NCBI RefSeq assembly: GCF_001682865.1
Contig: NZ_MAQX01000001.1
Span: 744,001-808,000 of the forward strand
Reading direction: 5' to 3'
Length of the DNA stretch: 64,000 nt
Source of the DNA: Bacillus sp. FJAT-26390
Lineage (GTDB): Bacteria; Bacillota; Bacilli; Paenibacillales; Paenibacillaceae
This document shows positions 8,227-16,133 of the stretch, piece after piece. Within the stretch, counting starts at the first letter, position 1. Each line of letters begins with the position of its first letter. The notes beneath the pieces are model-generated. The model was not told the origin of the DNA, did no database searches, and saw nothing but the letters and a program-made list of their open reading frames with translations. Position numbers and translations under genes: made by a program.

Positions 8227-9504
8227 ATGATGAATCCAATCCTTTATATAAAAAATGCGAATCAAGTTGTAACCGTCAGCGGGGCAAGCGTAAAGCCCAA
8301 AAAAGGCAAGGAAATGGCTGAGCTGGGCTTGATCGAGCACGGAGGCATCGTCATCGGGGGGGATCGTATCCTATTTGCCGGTCCCGATGAGGAAGCGCAG
8401 GCTTTTGTAAATGATCTCACGGAAGAGCCCATCGTAATCGACGCAACGGGGAAACTTGTCACGCCGGGTCTAATCGATGCCCATACCCATCTCGTCTTCG
8501 CAGGAAGCCGGGAGAAGGAGCTGGAAATGCGGCTGCAGGGGGCGACCTATATTGAAATTTTGGAAGCTGGCGGCGGCATTCTCTATTCCACCACCCAAAC
8601 CCGTCAAGCGTCGGAGGAGCAGCTGTTCGAGGAGTCCAAGAAGAGGCTAGACCGTTTTCTGCAGTATGGCGTAACGACGTTGGAAGCGAAAAGCGGTTAT
8701 GGCTTAACGATTTCCGATGAGCTGAAGCAGCTCCGGGTAGCCCGAAAGCTGAATGAGTCGCATGCGATAGATATCGTATCTACGTTTATGGGCGCACATG
8801 CGGTCCCTCTTGAGTTTAAGAGCGATCCTGAGGCTTATATAAAGATCGTTATTGAACAGATGCTGCCAGCTGTAGCGGAGCAAAAGCTAGCTGTCTTTTG
8901 CGATGTTTTTTGCGAGCATGGCGTGTTTACAGTCGATCAATCGGAACGGATATTGGAGGCGGGAAAGAAGCTTGGTCTAATTCCAAAAATTCATGCCGAT
9001 GAGATTGTAACCTTCGGTGGCGCAGAGCTTGCCGCGAAGGTCGGCGCGATATCGGCGGATCATTTGCTGAAAGCTTCGGATGAGGGCATAGCCAGAATGG
9101 CGGAGGCTGGCGTTATCGCCGTCCTGCTGCCGGGCACCGCATTTTTCCTCATGGAAGAGCCGGCAGATGCTCGGAAAATGATTGAAGCTGGCGTTCCCGT
9201 GGCGCTTGCCACGGATCGGAACCCCGGCTCTTGTCCTACGGAATCGCTGCCGCTTATTATGAATTTTGCCTGTTTAAACATGAAGATGAAACCGGCAGAG
9301 GTGTTGACAGCCAGTACCATTAACGCGGCGCATGCCATTGGCCTCGCAAAGGAGATCGGCAGCATTGAAGCTGGGAAGAAGGCGGATTTGGTAATTTATG
9401 ACGCGCCAAACTATTTGTTTATCCAATATAACTTTGGAGTCAACCTAGTCGATACCGTTATCAAAAACGGCAAAGTAGTTGTAGGCGGAAATGACCGTGA
9501 TTGA
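8227..9504 (+). CDS. hutI: Imidazolonepropionase-family amidohydrolase (HutI-like)
   Basis: This 425-residue metal-dependent amidohydrolase keeps the HutI layout: DAHTHLVFAGSREKE (84-98), LEAGGGI (112-118), AKSGYG (154-159), GAHAVP (189-194), HADEI (256-260) and ATDRNPGSCPTE (328-339). HutI opens imidazolonepropionate at the ring C(=O)-N bond to give N-formiminoglutamate. Hydantoin-5-propionate would be opened at the equivalent bond to give N-carbamoylglutamate. An arginine (331) follows the metal-ligand Asp330, where Bacillus and animal enzymes, as I recall them, have Phe (DFNP). This may reflect a changed ring C2 substituent. AAGGAGGGATCT precedes ATG 8227; ATG 8230 is an alternative. Confidence 0.85.
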   Translation: MMNPILYIKNANQVVTVSGASVKPKKGKEMAELGLIEHGGIVIGGDRILFAGPDEEAQAFVNDLTEEPIVIDATGKLVTPGLIDAHTHLVFAGSREKELEMRLQGATYIEILEAGGGILYSTTQTRQASEEQLFEESKKRLDRFLQYGVTTLEAKSGYGLTISDELKQLRVARKLNESHAIDIVSTFMGAHAVPLEFKSDPEAYIKIVIEQMLPAVAEQKLAVFCDVFCEHGVFTVDQSERILEAGKKLGLIPKIHADEIVTFGGAELAAKVGAISADHLLKASDEGIARMAEAGVIAVLLPGTAFFLMEEPADARKMIEAGVPVALATDRNPGSCPTESLPLIMNFACLNMKMKPAEVLTASTINAAHAIGLAKEIGSIEAGKKADLVIYDAPNYLFIQYNFGVNLVDTVIKNGKVVVGGNDRD

Positions 9505-9538
9505 TCGAATTGGCATTCGCAAAGGAGATCGGCACCCT

Positions 9539-10795
9539 ATGATGAATCTACGTATTCAGCCTGATCGTTTGGAGAGGCAAATTCACGAATTAGGTAAAAT
9601 CGGACAAAATGCACGCGGAGGCTTGGATCGTACGACTTTTACCCCTGCGGAGCTTAAGGCTCGAAGCTGGCTGATTGGCGAGCTTCAGGCGCTTGGGCTT
9701 GAAGTGAAGCTTGATCCTGCTGCGAATATATGGGCTAACCGGCAGGGCAGCGATCCCGATTTGCCGATCATTGCTTTTGGTTCGCATATCGATACCGTAC
9801 CGAATGGCGGCAAATACGATGGAGCGCTTGGCGTTTTAATGGCTTTGGAAGTGATGCGCGTGCTTGAGGAAGAAGGCATAAAGACGCGGCATCCGCTTGC
9901 GCTTGTTTCGTTCAGCGCGGAAGAACCGAATCCGTTTGGTCTGTCAACCTTCGGGAGCCGGGCGGCAGCAGGGAAGTTGAAGCGGGCAGATCTTGACGGC
10001 GTGTATGACGATAAAGGCATCTCTATCGTTGAAGCACTTCATCATGCTGGAGGAGATGCTGAGCTCTTCGAAAAAACGAGGAGAGAACCTTCAGAATTCT
10101 CTGCGTTTCTAGAGGTGCATATTGAGCAAGGAAAACGTCTCCTTGCGCAAAATATTCCAATAGGCATCGTGACGGCGATTACGGGCATTTACCGGGAAGA
10201 AGTTATCGTTCACGGTCAAGCAAACCATGCTGGGACTACATTGATGAACGATCGCAAGGACGCGTTAATGCTGGCTTCGGAGCTGATGCTCGCGTTCGAA
10301 GCCGTATGCCGCAATCATCCAGCCGATGAAGTGGTCGGAACGATCGGGCGAATCGCCAATTATCCGAACGCGGCGAATATCATTCCTGAGAAGGTAACGT
10401 TTAATCTCGAAGCGAGAGGAAAGTCTTCTGGGGAAATTCAGCAGGTCATCTCCCATTGGGATGGATTAGCCGAGGACATTGTACGCCGAAGGGGCGGTAA
10501 AATGGAGCGCCGCATCGTTTTGGATCAGGCGCCAGCTAAGATGGATCAAACCATTATTGAAGTGTGCAAGGAGCAGTCAGATGCTCTGGCATACGAAAAT
10601 TTATATCTAGGCAGCATGGCAGGCCATGATGCGGTTCATATGTCGTCTTTGACCCGTGCAGGAATGTTGTTTGTGCCGAGCGTAGACGGGAAAAGCCACT
10701 GTCCGGAGGAAGAGAGCTTAATGGGGGATATCGAGAAAGCGGCCAATGTGCTGCTTCACGCCATTTTATCCTTGGATAAACGATTAGAGGAGTAG
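9539..10795 (+). CDS. M20-family N-carbamoyl-L-amino-acid hydrolase/allantoate amidohydrolase-like
   Basis: This 418-residue protein carries the metal ligands of the hydantoinase/carbamoylase branch of M20: GSHIDTVPNGGKYDGALG (His83, Asp94), FSAEEPNPFG (Glu128/129), LEVHIEQG and GKSHCPEE near the C-terminus. The HAGTT motif of the dimerisation/substrate lid is present. Family members hydrolyse N-carbamoyl, ureido or similar groups from amino acids. It occupies the place HutG would hold in a hut operon. N-carbamoyl-L-glutamate (ergothioneine route) or N-formyl/formiminoglutamate are the likely substrates. AAAGGAGATC before ATG 9539 decides the start; an upstream in-frame ATG at 9491 overlaps hutI and has no clear site. 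Confidence 0.85.
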   Translation: MMNLRIQPDRLERQIHELGKIGQNARGGLDRTTFTPAELKARSWLIGELQALGLEVKLDPAANIWANRQGSDPDLPIIAFGSHIDTVPNGGKYDGALGVLMALEVMRVLEEEGIKTRHPLALVSFSAEEPNPFGLSTFGSRAAAGKLKRADLDGVYDDKGISIVEALHHAGGDAELFEKTRREPSEFSAFLEVHIEQGKRLLAQNIPIGIVTAITGIYREEVIVHGQANHAGTTLMNDRKDALMLASELMLAFEAVCRNHPADEVVGTIGRIANYPNAANIIPEKVTFNLEARGKSSGEIQQVISHWDGLAEDIVRRRGGKMERRIVLDQAPAKMDQTIIEVCKEQSDALAYENLYLGSMAGHDAVHMSSLTRAGMLFVPSVDGKSHCPEEESLMGDIEKAANVLLHAILSLDKRLEE

Positions 10796-10805
10796 GAGGA
10801 TGAAC

Positions 10806-12128
10806 ATGCAGCAATTATTTATTGCCGATTATATTTATACGCAGAATGCTTTTCAGCCGAAGCAAGCCATTCTCGTAGACGATGGTTTCATTAAGGAAAT
10901 CGGTCCTGAGGATAGGCTGAGCACGCGGTACCCGGCAGCTGAGAAGATTTTGTGGACCGGCAAAGCGATTGTCCCGGGAACGGTTAATTCTCATAATCAT
11001 TCTTTTCAAAGCCTGCTTCGCGGCATCGCCATCGATCGGCCGTTTCTGGATTGGCGAGATGAAGCTCTTTATAAATATACGCCGCTACTGGATGAAGAGG
11101 CGATTTATACCGGAGCACTGCTAGCCTTCGGAGAGATGCTGCGGTACGGCGTTACTACGGTAAGTGATTTCTTCTACGTTCATAACGGAGGAACCGCATT
11201 TGACGAGGCAGTCATTCGCGCGGCTAACGATCTCGGCATTCGGCTCGTATTTGCTCGGACGATGTACGATTGGTCCGGCGCTCCAATCGCCTATCGGGAG
11301 ACTGTTGATGATGCGGTAAAGCGGACGCGCGAGCTTGCGGTCAAATACCAAGGCAATCAAATGGTGACGGTGCATCCCGCACCGCATAGCCCTCATGCGG
11401 CTTCGCCGGAGATGATTAAAGCAGGGCACCGGCTTGCGCAGGAGCTAGACACGCCTTTTCATATTCATGTAGCGGAAGAGATGTTTGAAGTCGAAGAAAC
11501 GCTGCGGGACTACGGCTTGCGCCCGGTTCATTATTTGGATTCGCTGGGTGTGCTGGATGAGAGAATGATTGCTATCCATCTTGTCTGGCTGGACGATTCC
11601 GAGATCGAGCTGCTTGGCAAACGAAACTGCTCACTCGCATATTGCCCTTCCAGCAATATGTTCCTTGCTGACGGTGTAACCCGTATCCCAGACTTGCTGA
11701 AATCAGGCGTCAACATAACGCTTGGCACGGATGGCGCATGCAGCAACAACCGAATTAGCGTGTTCGAGGAAATGCGGATGTGCGCGATGCTGCAAAAGGT
11801 AACGAGGCTGGACGGGACCTGCATAACCGCTGGCCAAGTATATGAGATGGGGACGAAGCGTGCCGGTGATATTTTACGTCTGCCGATCGGTGTTCTGGAG
11901 CAAGGCGCATATGCCGATTTTGTAGCTTTGGATGTCCATGACATGTCGCTTGCTCCAAAAAACGAGTTATTTGCCAATATGGTATACGCCATGCAGCCGG
12001 GCGCCATTTCCTACGTTGTTGTAGGCGGCAAAGTGATTGTCGATAATGGAAAGCTCACAACGGTTCCAGAGAGAAACATCGTGCATCGTGTAGATTCCTT
12101 ATTTGATAAATGGTCAACGGTTAAATAA
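10806..12128 (+). CDS. AtzA/TrzA/SsnA-type amidohydrolase; possible desulfhydrase or deiminase of the pathway
   Basis: This is a 440-residue metal-dependent hydrolase. Its ligands appear in order: HNH of NSHNHSFQSLLRG (about 60), HIHVAEE (about 220), AIHLVWL (about 255) and LGTDGACSNN (about 306). The family replaces an exocyclic ring substituent (amino, halide, sulfur) with oxygen. The segment LDWRDEALYKY and DFFYVHNGG also recall formimidoylglutamate deiminase HutF, but the TDGACSNN block is AtzA-like. As last gene of the operon it could turn 5-oxo-2-thioxoimidazolidine propionate into the hydantoin with loss of H2S. It could alternatively deiminate formiminoglutamate. The role is inferred. 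GGAGG six bases before ATG 10806 decides the start. Confidence 0.8.
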   Translation: MQQLFIADYIYTQNAFQPKQAILVDDGFIKEIGPEDRLSTRYPAAEKILWTGKAIVPGTVNSHNHSFQSLLRGIAIDRPFLDWRDEALYKYTPLLDEEAIYTGALLAFGEMLRYGVTTVSDFFYVHNGGTAFDEAVIRAANDLGIRLVFARTMYDWSGAPIAYRETVDDAVKRTRELAVKYQGNQMVTVHPAPHSPHAASPEMIKAGHRLAQELDTPFHIHVAEEMFEVEETLRDYGLRPVHYLDSLGVLDERMIAIHLVWLDDSEIELLGKRNCSLAYCPSSNMFLADGVTRIPDLLKSGVNITLGTDGACSNNRISVFEEMRMCAMLQKVTRLDGTCITAGQVYEMGTKRAGDILRLPIGVLEQGAYADFVALDVHDMSLAPKNELFANMVYAMQPGAISYVVVGGKVIVDNGKLTTVPERNIVHRVDSLFDKWSTVK

Positions 12129-12134
12129 CAAAAA

Positions 12135-12172
12135 CCCCTTCTGCTCTCAAGTGTTTGAGCGGAAGGGGATTT
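12135..12172 (+). terminator. Rho-independent terminator, bidirectional
   Basis: CCCCTTC and GAAGGGG (12135-12168) enclose a further paired segment, with T-rich sequence after it and an A-run before it. It separates the plus-strand operon from the convergent HutD gene and can serve both. Confidence 0.75.
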
Positions 12173-12179
12173 CTTATCT

Positions 12180-12818
12180 TTACGATGAAGCGAATAGGGT
12201 TGCTTGAATGACAGAAGATTTCTGTTTATCGACGCTTGATAACTGAACTCGCAGCTGCTGCCGGGAATCGATTCCCGAAAGAAGCAGCATATCGCCAGCA
12301 TAAAGCTTTTCAGCTGTACCGCCATCCACGCTGAAGTCGATCGTTCCGTCAACACAATAGAAGGCTTCGAATATAGGCGAAAGTTGTTCGACGGTCAAAT
12401 AGGGGCCAAGCAGCATCGATTGCGGATGTTCATCGATAAACAACGCTTGCAGCTCACCTTTGTTTCCTTCGGTCAGCATGAGATTAAAATCTTTGACTTT
12501 GCCGAAGCTTTGGGTTGTCCATTCTCCGCTATAGCTATCCTGCTCGTAAGGCTTCAATACGGCTTGATGATACCCTTCATGCCTAAGGAGCATTTCGCCC
12601 TCGGTGACCATCGTTAAACGCCATATGCCGGGAAGCGGGCTGAAGGTAGATTGTTCTACCTCGACAGTAGCCGTACTGATTCGCCATGCAAAATTACGCT
12701 TCGAATAAACGGCATCTGGAGGATAAATCGCGACCTCGGTTGTCGTTCCGCCTGACCATGTTGAAGTGCGCTGCTGTTCTTTTCGGCATATGTGATAGGA
12801 AAGAGTTATGATGACCAT
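12180..12818 (-). CDS. HutD/Ves-family protein
   Basis: This is a 212-residue cupin-fold protein with the HutD marks: STWSGGTTTEVAIYP (variant of the WxNGGGxTxE motif), FAWRISTATVE and FSPLPGIWRLTMVTEGEM. HutD proteins are linked to histidine-utilisation operons and are proposed to bind a pathway intermediate and limit flux; the mechanism is not settled. Here the gene is convergent with the lyase operon across a shared terminator rather than inside it. GAGAGGCG precedes ATG 12818. Its presence supports the histidine-like chemistry of the neighbouring pathway, but the conserved motif has diverged (NGGG to SGGT). Confidence 0.8.
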   Translation of the reverse strand: MVIITLSYHICRKEQQRTSTWSGGTTTEVAIYPPDAVYSKRNFAWRISTATVEVEQSTFSPLPGIWRLTMVTEGEMLLRHEGYHQAVLKPYEQDSYSGEWTTQSFGKVKDFNLMLTEGNKGELQALFIDEHPQSMLLGPYLTVEQLSPIFEAFYCVDGTIDFSVDGGTAEKLYAGDMLLLSGIDSRQQLRVQLSSVDKQKSSVIQATLFASS

Positions 12819-12993
12819 CGCCTCTCGTACTTATATGGACTTGCATGTGAACAATTATAACATATGAATAGCCGTCTGAAATGGGGCGAGCGTGATAAAG
12901 AGCTCAGTATGGCAAGATGGACATGAACTTGCCTTCGCGCTACAATACTTAGAGACAAATAAATAATAAGCAAGACTTGAAGGGATGAGTACG

Positions 12994-13305
12994 ATGTATC
13001 CGGAAATGACGGCAGCTGAGCTGGATGAACAGCTAAAAGCAGGCAAAACCTTAAATCTAGTGGATGTCCGTGAACCCGACGAATGGCAAGAAGGCCATAT
13101 TCAAGAGGCACGCAGCATTCCTTTGTCGGAGCTTCAAGAGCGCTTGGATGAGCTTCAGCAGGGCGAGCAAGAAATCGTATTGATTTGCCGCAGCGGCGGC
13201 CGCAGCGGCAAAGCCTGCGACTTCCTGCATGCTCAAGGCTATAAAGTCGTCAATGTAACCGGCGGCATGCTTCAATGGCCAGGCGCGGTTGCTACTGGCG
13301 TATAA
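12994..13305 (+). CDS. Rhodanese-domain protein
   Basis: This single-domain rhodanese-like protein of about 103 residues has VDVREPDEWQEGHI and the active-site loop CRSGGRSG, with the catalytic cysteine in ICRSGG. Such proteins transfer sulfane sulfur between carriers in the cytoplasm. GAAGGG (12979-12984) abuts an ATG at 12985 but is well placed (9 bases) for ATG 12994, which is preferred. It is divergent from the HutD gene. If the neighbouring operon releases sulfide from ergothioneine, a sulfurtransferase nearby would be useful, but single rhodaneses are common and no specific link is shown. Confidence 0.85.
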   Translation: MYPEMTAAELDEQLKAGKTLNLVDVREPDEWQEGHIQEARSIPLSELQERLDELQQGEQEIVLICRSGGRSGKACDFLHAQGYKVVNVTGGMLQWPGAVATGV

Positions 13306-13335
13306 TGGAGCGATTTTGATAAAGCTGTATTTTCA

Positions 13336-13362
13336 AAAAAAGTCCTCCCAAGGACTTTTTTT
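13336..13362 (+). terminator. Rho-independent terminator
   Basis: AAAAAGTCCT and AGGACTTTTT flank a CCCA loop with a run of T, 30 bases after the rhodanese gene. Confidence 0.85.
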
Positions 13363-13511
13363 GTTTGTGTGCTAGTATCTGGGATAGATGCGCTGATCAT
13401 CGGGCAAAATCATATCTGATTATTGACTGCTGCTACAGCAGCCCGTTTGCCAACTATTTATAACAGAAAAAGCAATAGGAAGAATAAAGAAGCAGGAAGG
13501 ATGAATGGAGC

Positions 13512-13739
13512 ATGATGATTCAAGAGCATACCGCTGAAGAAATTAGCGAGTTGATGACGATTGTGAAAAATTCGTTGTCGATGGAGCTGAGAGTAAGCAA
13601 TGCAGACGTTGAGAATACAATCAAAATGATGGAAAAACATGGATTTAAATACAAGGTATCATGGGCCTCAATGGAGCTGGCAGACCATACCGTAATTGAT
13701 TTTTGGAAAAAGGAGCTTATCAAAAAATCAACGCCTTAA
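13512..13739 (+). CDS. Small conserved-looking protein of unknown function
   Basis: This 75-residue acidic-basic protein is predicted to be mostly helical in the first 45 residues (TAEEISELMTIVKNSL), with a more beta-like tail. There is no signal peptide, cysteine or known motif. AGGAAGG lies 11 bases before ATG 13512; ATG 13515 is an alternative. It stands alone between two terminator- or promoter-containing gaps. I do not recognise a family. Confidence 0.6.
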   Translation: MMIQEHTAEEISELMTIVKNSLSMELRVSNADVENTIKMMEKHGFKYKVSWASMELADHTVIDFWKKELIKKSTP

Positions 13740-13899
13740 CGAGATTACACAAGCAGTACGGTCCATTCTTTTAAGCTATTCATACGACCTCCACAAGGAT
13801 TGCCCGGCATGGCGTTAAAAATGAATATAGCTATTTAATCCCTTGTAGCTTAGGTGCCAAAAAAGCTATATTTGATCCAAATTGTGGGAGGTTGGTCTT

Positions 13900-14832
13900 A
13901 TGTCACAGCTAAAGCCGAATGTATCATTAGCGGAAGTGAATGAAGTATTGCATCGTTTTTGGGGCAAAAAGGCGCAGGATATTGTTGCGGCTGAAGGCGG
14001 CAATATGAGCAGTGTCTATTTTTTTGCAGTGGATGGGAAAAGATATGTTATACGCTTCAGCTCATTAGAGGATGCGTTCGATCGGGAGCAGCAAATAGCG
14101 GCGCTTCTTACCTCGCAAGAGATTCCGTATCCGAAAATATGGGGAATAGGCAAAGCGGGTGACTTTACTTATTGCGTTTCTGAACGGGCAGAAGGCATTG
14201 TATTTGCCGACCTGCAGCCAGAGCGTAAAGCAGCGCTGCTCCCTGAAATCATACATGTCATTACAAAAATGAACCAGATTGAATTAGGAGAAACAACCGG
14301 TTTTGGTCCGATGATCGGAAGATACAATGGCGAATTTGCGTCTTGGGAGCAATTCGTTACATCGTTTTACCGCGAGGATCAGAGGGGCACCTTTTGGGAA
14401 AATTGGCATGAGCTCTTCCATTCCACGTGCTTGGAGCGGGATGTTTTTGAGGAAATTTACTCCCGCATGATTGCATATAGCGCTTATAACGAGCCACACC
14501 GGCATTTCGTGCATAACGATTGCCATCCATGGAATATCATCTCAGACGGATATCGCATTACGGGAATTATTGACGCCGGCTTCCTTTATGGCGACTTCAT
14601 GATCGATATTGCTTCGTTCGAGGATGCCGTTCCAGGAGAAGATGTAGCCGAGGCATTCCGGGTTTACTATGAAGAATCGGGTAAGCCGATCGTGCATTTT
14701 GAAGAGCGATTGCTGGGGGCGCGTTATTTCAAAGGGCTCGATGCGCTCCGTTTTTATGCGAAAATGGGCTGGAATGACGCTTATGAACAATTACGCGATC
14801 GCCTGCTGCTGCTCCCTAAGGGAGCGATTTAG
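13900..14832 (+). CDS. Aminoglycoside phosphotransferase (APH)-family protein
   Basis: This 310-residue cytoplasmic protein of the APH/choline-kinase fold has the catalytic loop HNDCHPWN (HxDxxxxN) at about residues 206-213, followed by IIDAGFLYGD, the magnesium-binding segment. The N-lobe has the ATP-binding EGGNMSSVYFF region. GGGAGG lies 9 bases before ATG 13900, which is preferred over an upstream in-frame TTG at 13882. Members phosphorylate small alcohols, sugars or antibiotics. Nothing nearby identifies the substrate, and a role in resistance should not be assumed. Confidence 0.8.
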   Translation: MSQLKPNVSLAEVNEVLHRFWGKKAQDIVAAEGGNMSSVYFFAVDGKRYVIRFSSLEDAFDREQQIAALLTSQEIPYPKIWGIGKAGDFTYCVSERAEGIVFADLQPERKAALLPEIIHVITKMNQIELGETTGFGPMIGRYNGEFASWEQFVTSFYREDQRGTFWENWHELFHSTCLERDVFEEIYSRMIAYSAYNEPHRHFVHNDCHPWNIISDGYRITGIIDAGFLYGDFMIDIASFEDAVPGEDVAEAFRVYYEESGKPIVHFEERLLGARYFKGLDALRFYAKMGWNDAYEQLRDRLLLLPKGAI

Positions 14833-15065
14833 AGCTATTTGGGCCGCAGTAAAGCAAGCTTAGACAACAGAATTTTGGCAACAGCCTATTAACGGTTGGG
14901 CTATTGCATCATATACTACACCATACGTGCGTTCAGGAGCGCTGCCCGCGAATTCGCTCTATGGAATATTTTTTTGGCGTTAATTGGGTTATTTTTAGAA
15001 AGACTATAACTTAGAGAAAAACTTCAGGCAGCGGCGTAAATGAAGTAAAGGATTGGGTGATTGAG

Positions 15066-15812
15066 ATGATTATAATCAAAACGCAGGAAGAAATTATGAA
15101 AATGAAAAAGGCGGGCGAAGTATTAGCAGCCTGCCATCGGGAATTGCGCGCTTTCATTCGTGCTGGCATAACGACACTCGAAATCGACCAATTTGTTGAA
15201 GCTTTCTTGGAAAAAAACGGGGCGACGCCGGAGCAAAAAGGGTTTCATGGTTACCCGTTCGCTACTTGTGCTTCGATTAACGACGTCATTTGTCACGGCT
15301 TTCCCAGTCATACCGTCCTCGTGGAAGGCGATATCGTCACAGTGGATATGGTCGTTAGGTTAGATGGCTGGCTCGCGGATTCGGCTTGGTCATATACGGT
15401 TGGAAATGTGTCGGCTGAGGCGCAGAGGCTGCTTGATGTTACGAAGGAATCGCTTTATAAAGGCATTGAACAGGCCGTAGTAGGCAACCGAATCGGTGAT
15501 ATTTCGCATGCCATTCAAGCATATGCGGAAGCGCAAGGCTTCTCGGTCGTCAGAGATTTTATTGGACATGGCATCGGCCAAGATATGCATGAAGAGCCAC
15601 AGGTTCCTCATTACGGGCCTCCGCATAGAGGTACGCGCCTTAAGGCAGGCATGGTGCTGACCATTGAGCCGATGTTAAATACGGGCAAATACCATAGCAA
15701 AATCGATGCGGACGGGTGGACGGCTAGAACGGTAGACGGCAGCCTGTCGGCTCAATATGAGCATACGCTGGCCATTACCGATGATGGCCCGATTATTCTG
15801 ACAGAGCAATAA
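15066..15812 (+). CDS. map: Type I methionyl aminopeptidase
   Basis: This 248-residue protein contains all five metal ligands of methionine aminopeptidase: the two aspartates in TVDMVVRLDGWLADSAWSY, His in GHGIGQDMHEEP, Glu in TIEPML and Glu in QYEHTLAIT, plus the substrate-side histidine in CHGFP. It removes the N-terminal Met from nascent proteins. GGGTGA five bases before ATG 15066 supports this start, and MIIIKTQEEI matches family N-termini; a GTG at 15057 is possible. It stands outside the secY-infA ribosomal cluster where the housekeeping map usually lies, so it may be a second, YflG/MapB-like copy. Confidence 0.9.
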   Translation: MIIIKTQEEIMKMKKAGEVLAACHRELRAFIRAGITTLEIDQFVEAFLEKNGATPEQKGFHGYPFATCASINDVICHGFPSHTVLVEGDIVTVDMVVRLDGWLADSAWSYTVGNVSAEAQRLLDVTKESLYKGIEQAVVGNRIGDISHAIQAYAEAQGFSVVRDFIGHGIGQDMHEEPQVPHYGPPHRGTRLKAGMVLTIEPMLNTGKYHSKIDADGWTARTVDGSLSAQYEHTLAITDDGPIILTEQ

Positions 15813-15851
15813 CAGTAGGTGTGAGAAGGTTTTTAGCAAGCTGGCAGTCTA

Positions 15852-15885
15852 AAGGCTTCCGTCATTCGACGGGGGTCTTTTTCTT
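15852..15885 (+). terminator. Rho-independent terminator
   Basis: A 12-base-pair stem (AAGGCTTCCGTC with GACGGGGGTCTT, including G-U pairs) closes an ATTC loop and is followed by TTTTTC. It ends the aminopeptidase transcript. Confidence 0.8.
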
Positions 15886-16098
15886 GCGGACTGAAACATT
15901 AAAAGCGTATTAAGCGAATTATATATAGGGAGTTAAAGACTTCAATAAGCAGATGAAAAATGCCAAATACACATCGTATCCATTTATCTATGAGAGAGGA
16001 AATGTACTCGTTATATACTAGAGCAATAGCAAGGAACAAAACGAAATAGGCGATGCGATTGAAGCGGGGCTGCGGCAGCTGACGTGATGACTATTGTC

Positions 16099-16127
16099 TT
16101 GACACAGTTATCTCTATCCTGTATAAA
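16099..16127 (+). promoter_or_regulatory. Sigma-A promoter of the T-box/argS unit
   Basis: A perfect TTGACA (16099-16104) and TATAAA (16122-16127) are separated by 17 bases, placing the start of transcription near 16134, just before the T-box leader. Confidence 0.8.
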
Positions 16128-16133
16128 TACTTC

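Noticed and set aside
5003-12128. Ordinary histidine utilisation (hut) operon
   Set aside because: The lyase lacks the MIO triad, HutG is absent, a carbamoylase and AtzA-type hydrolase are present, and the importer is of the quaternary-amine class.
13900-14832. Aminoglycoside resistance gene
   Set aside because: Only the broad APH fold is supported; many members are metabolic kinases and no resistance context exists.
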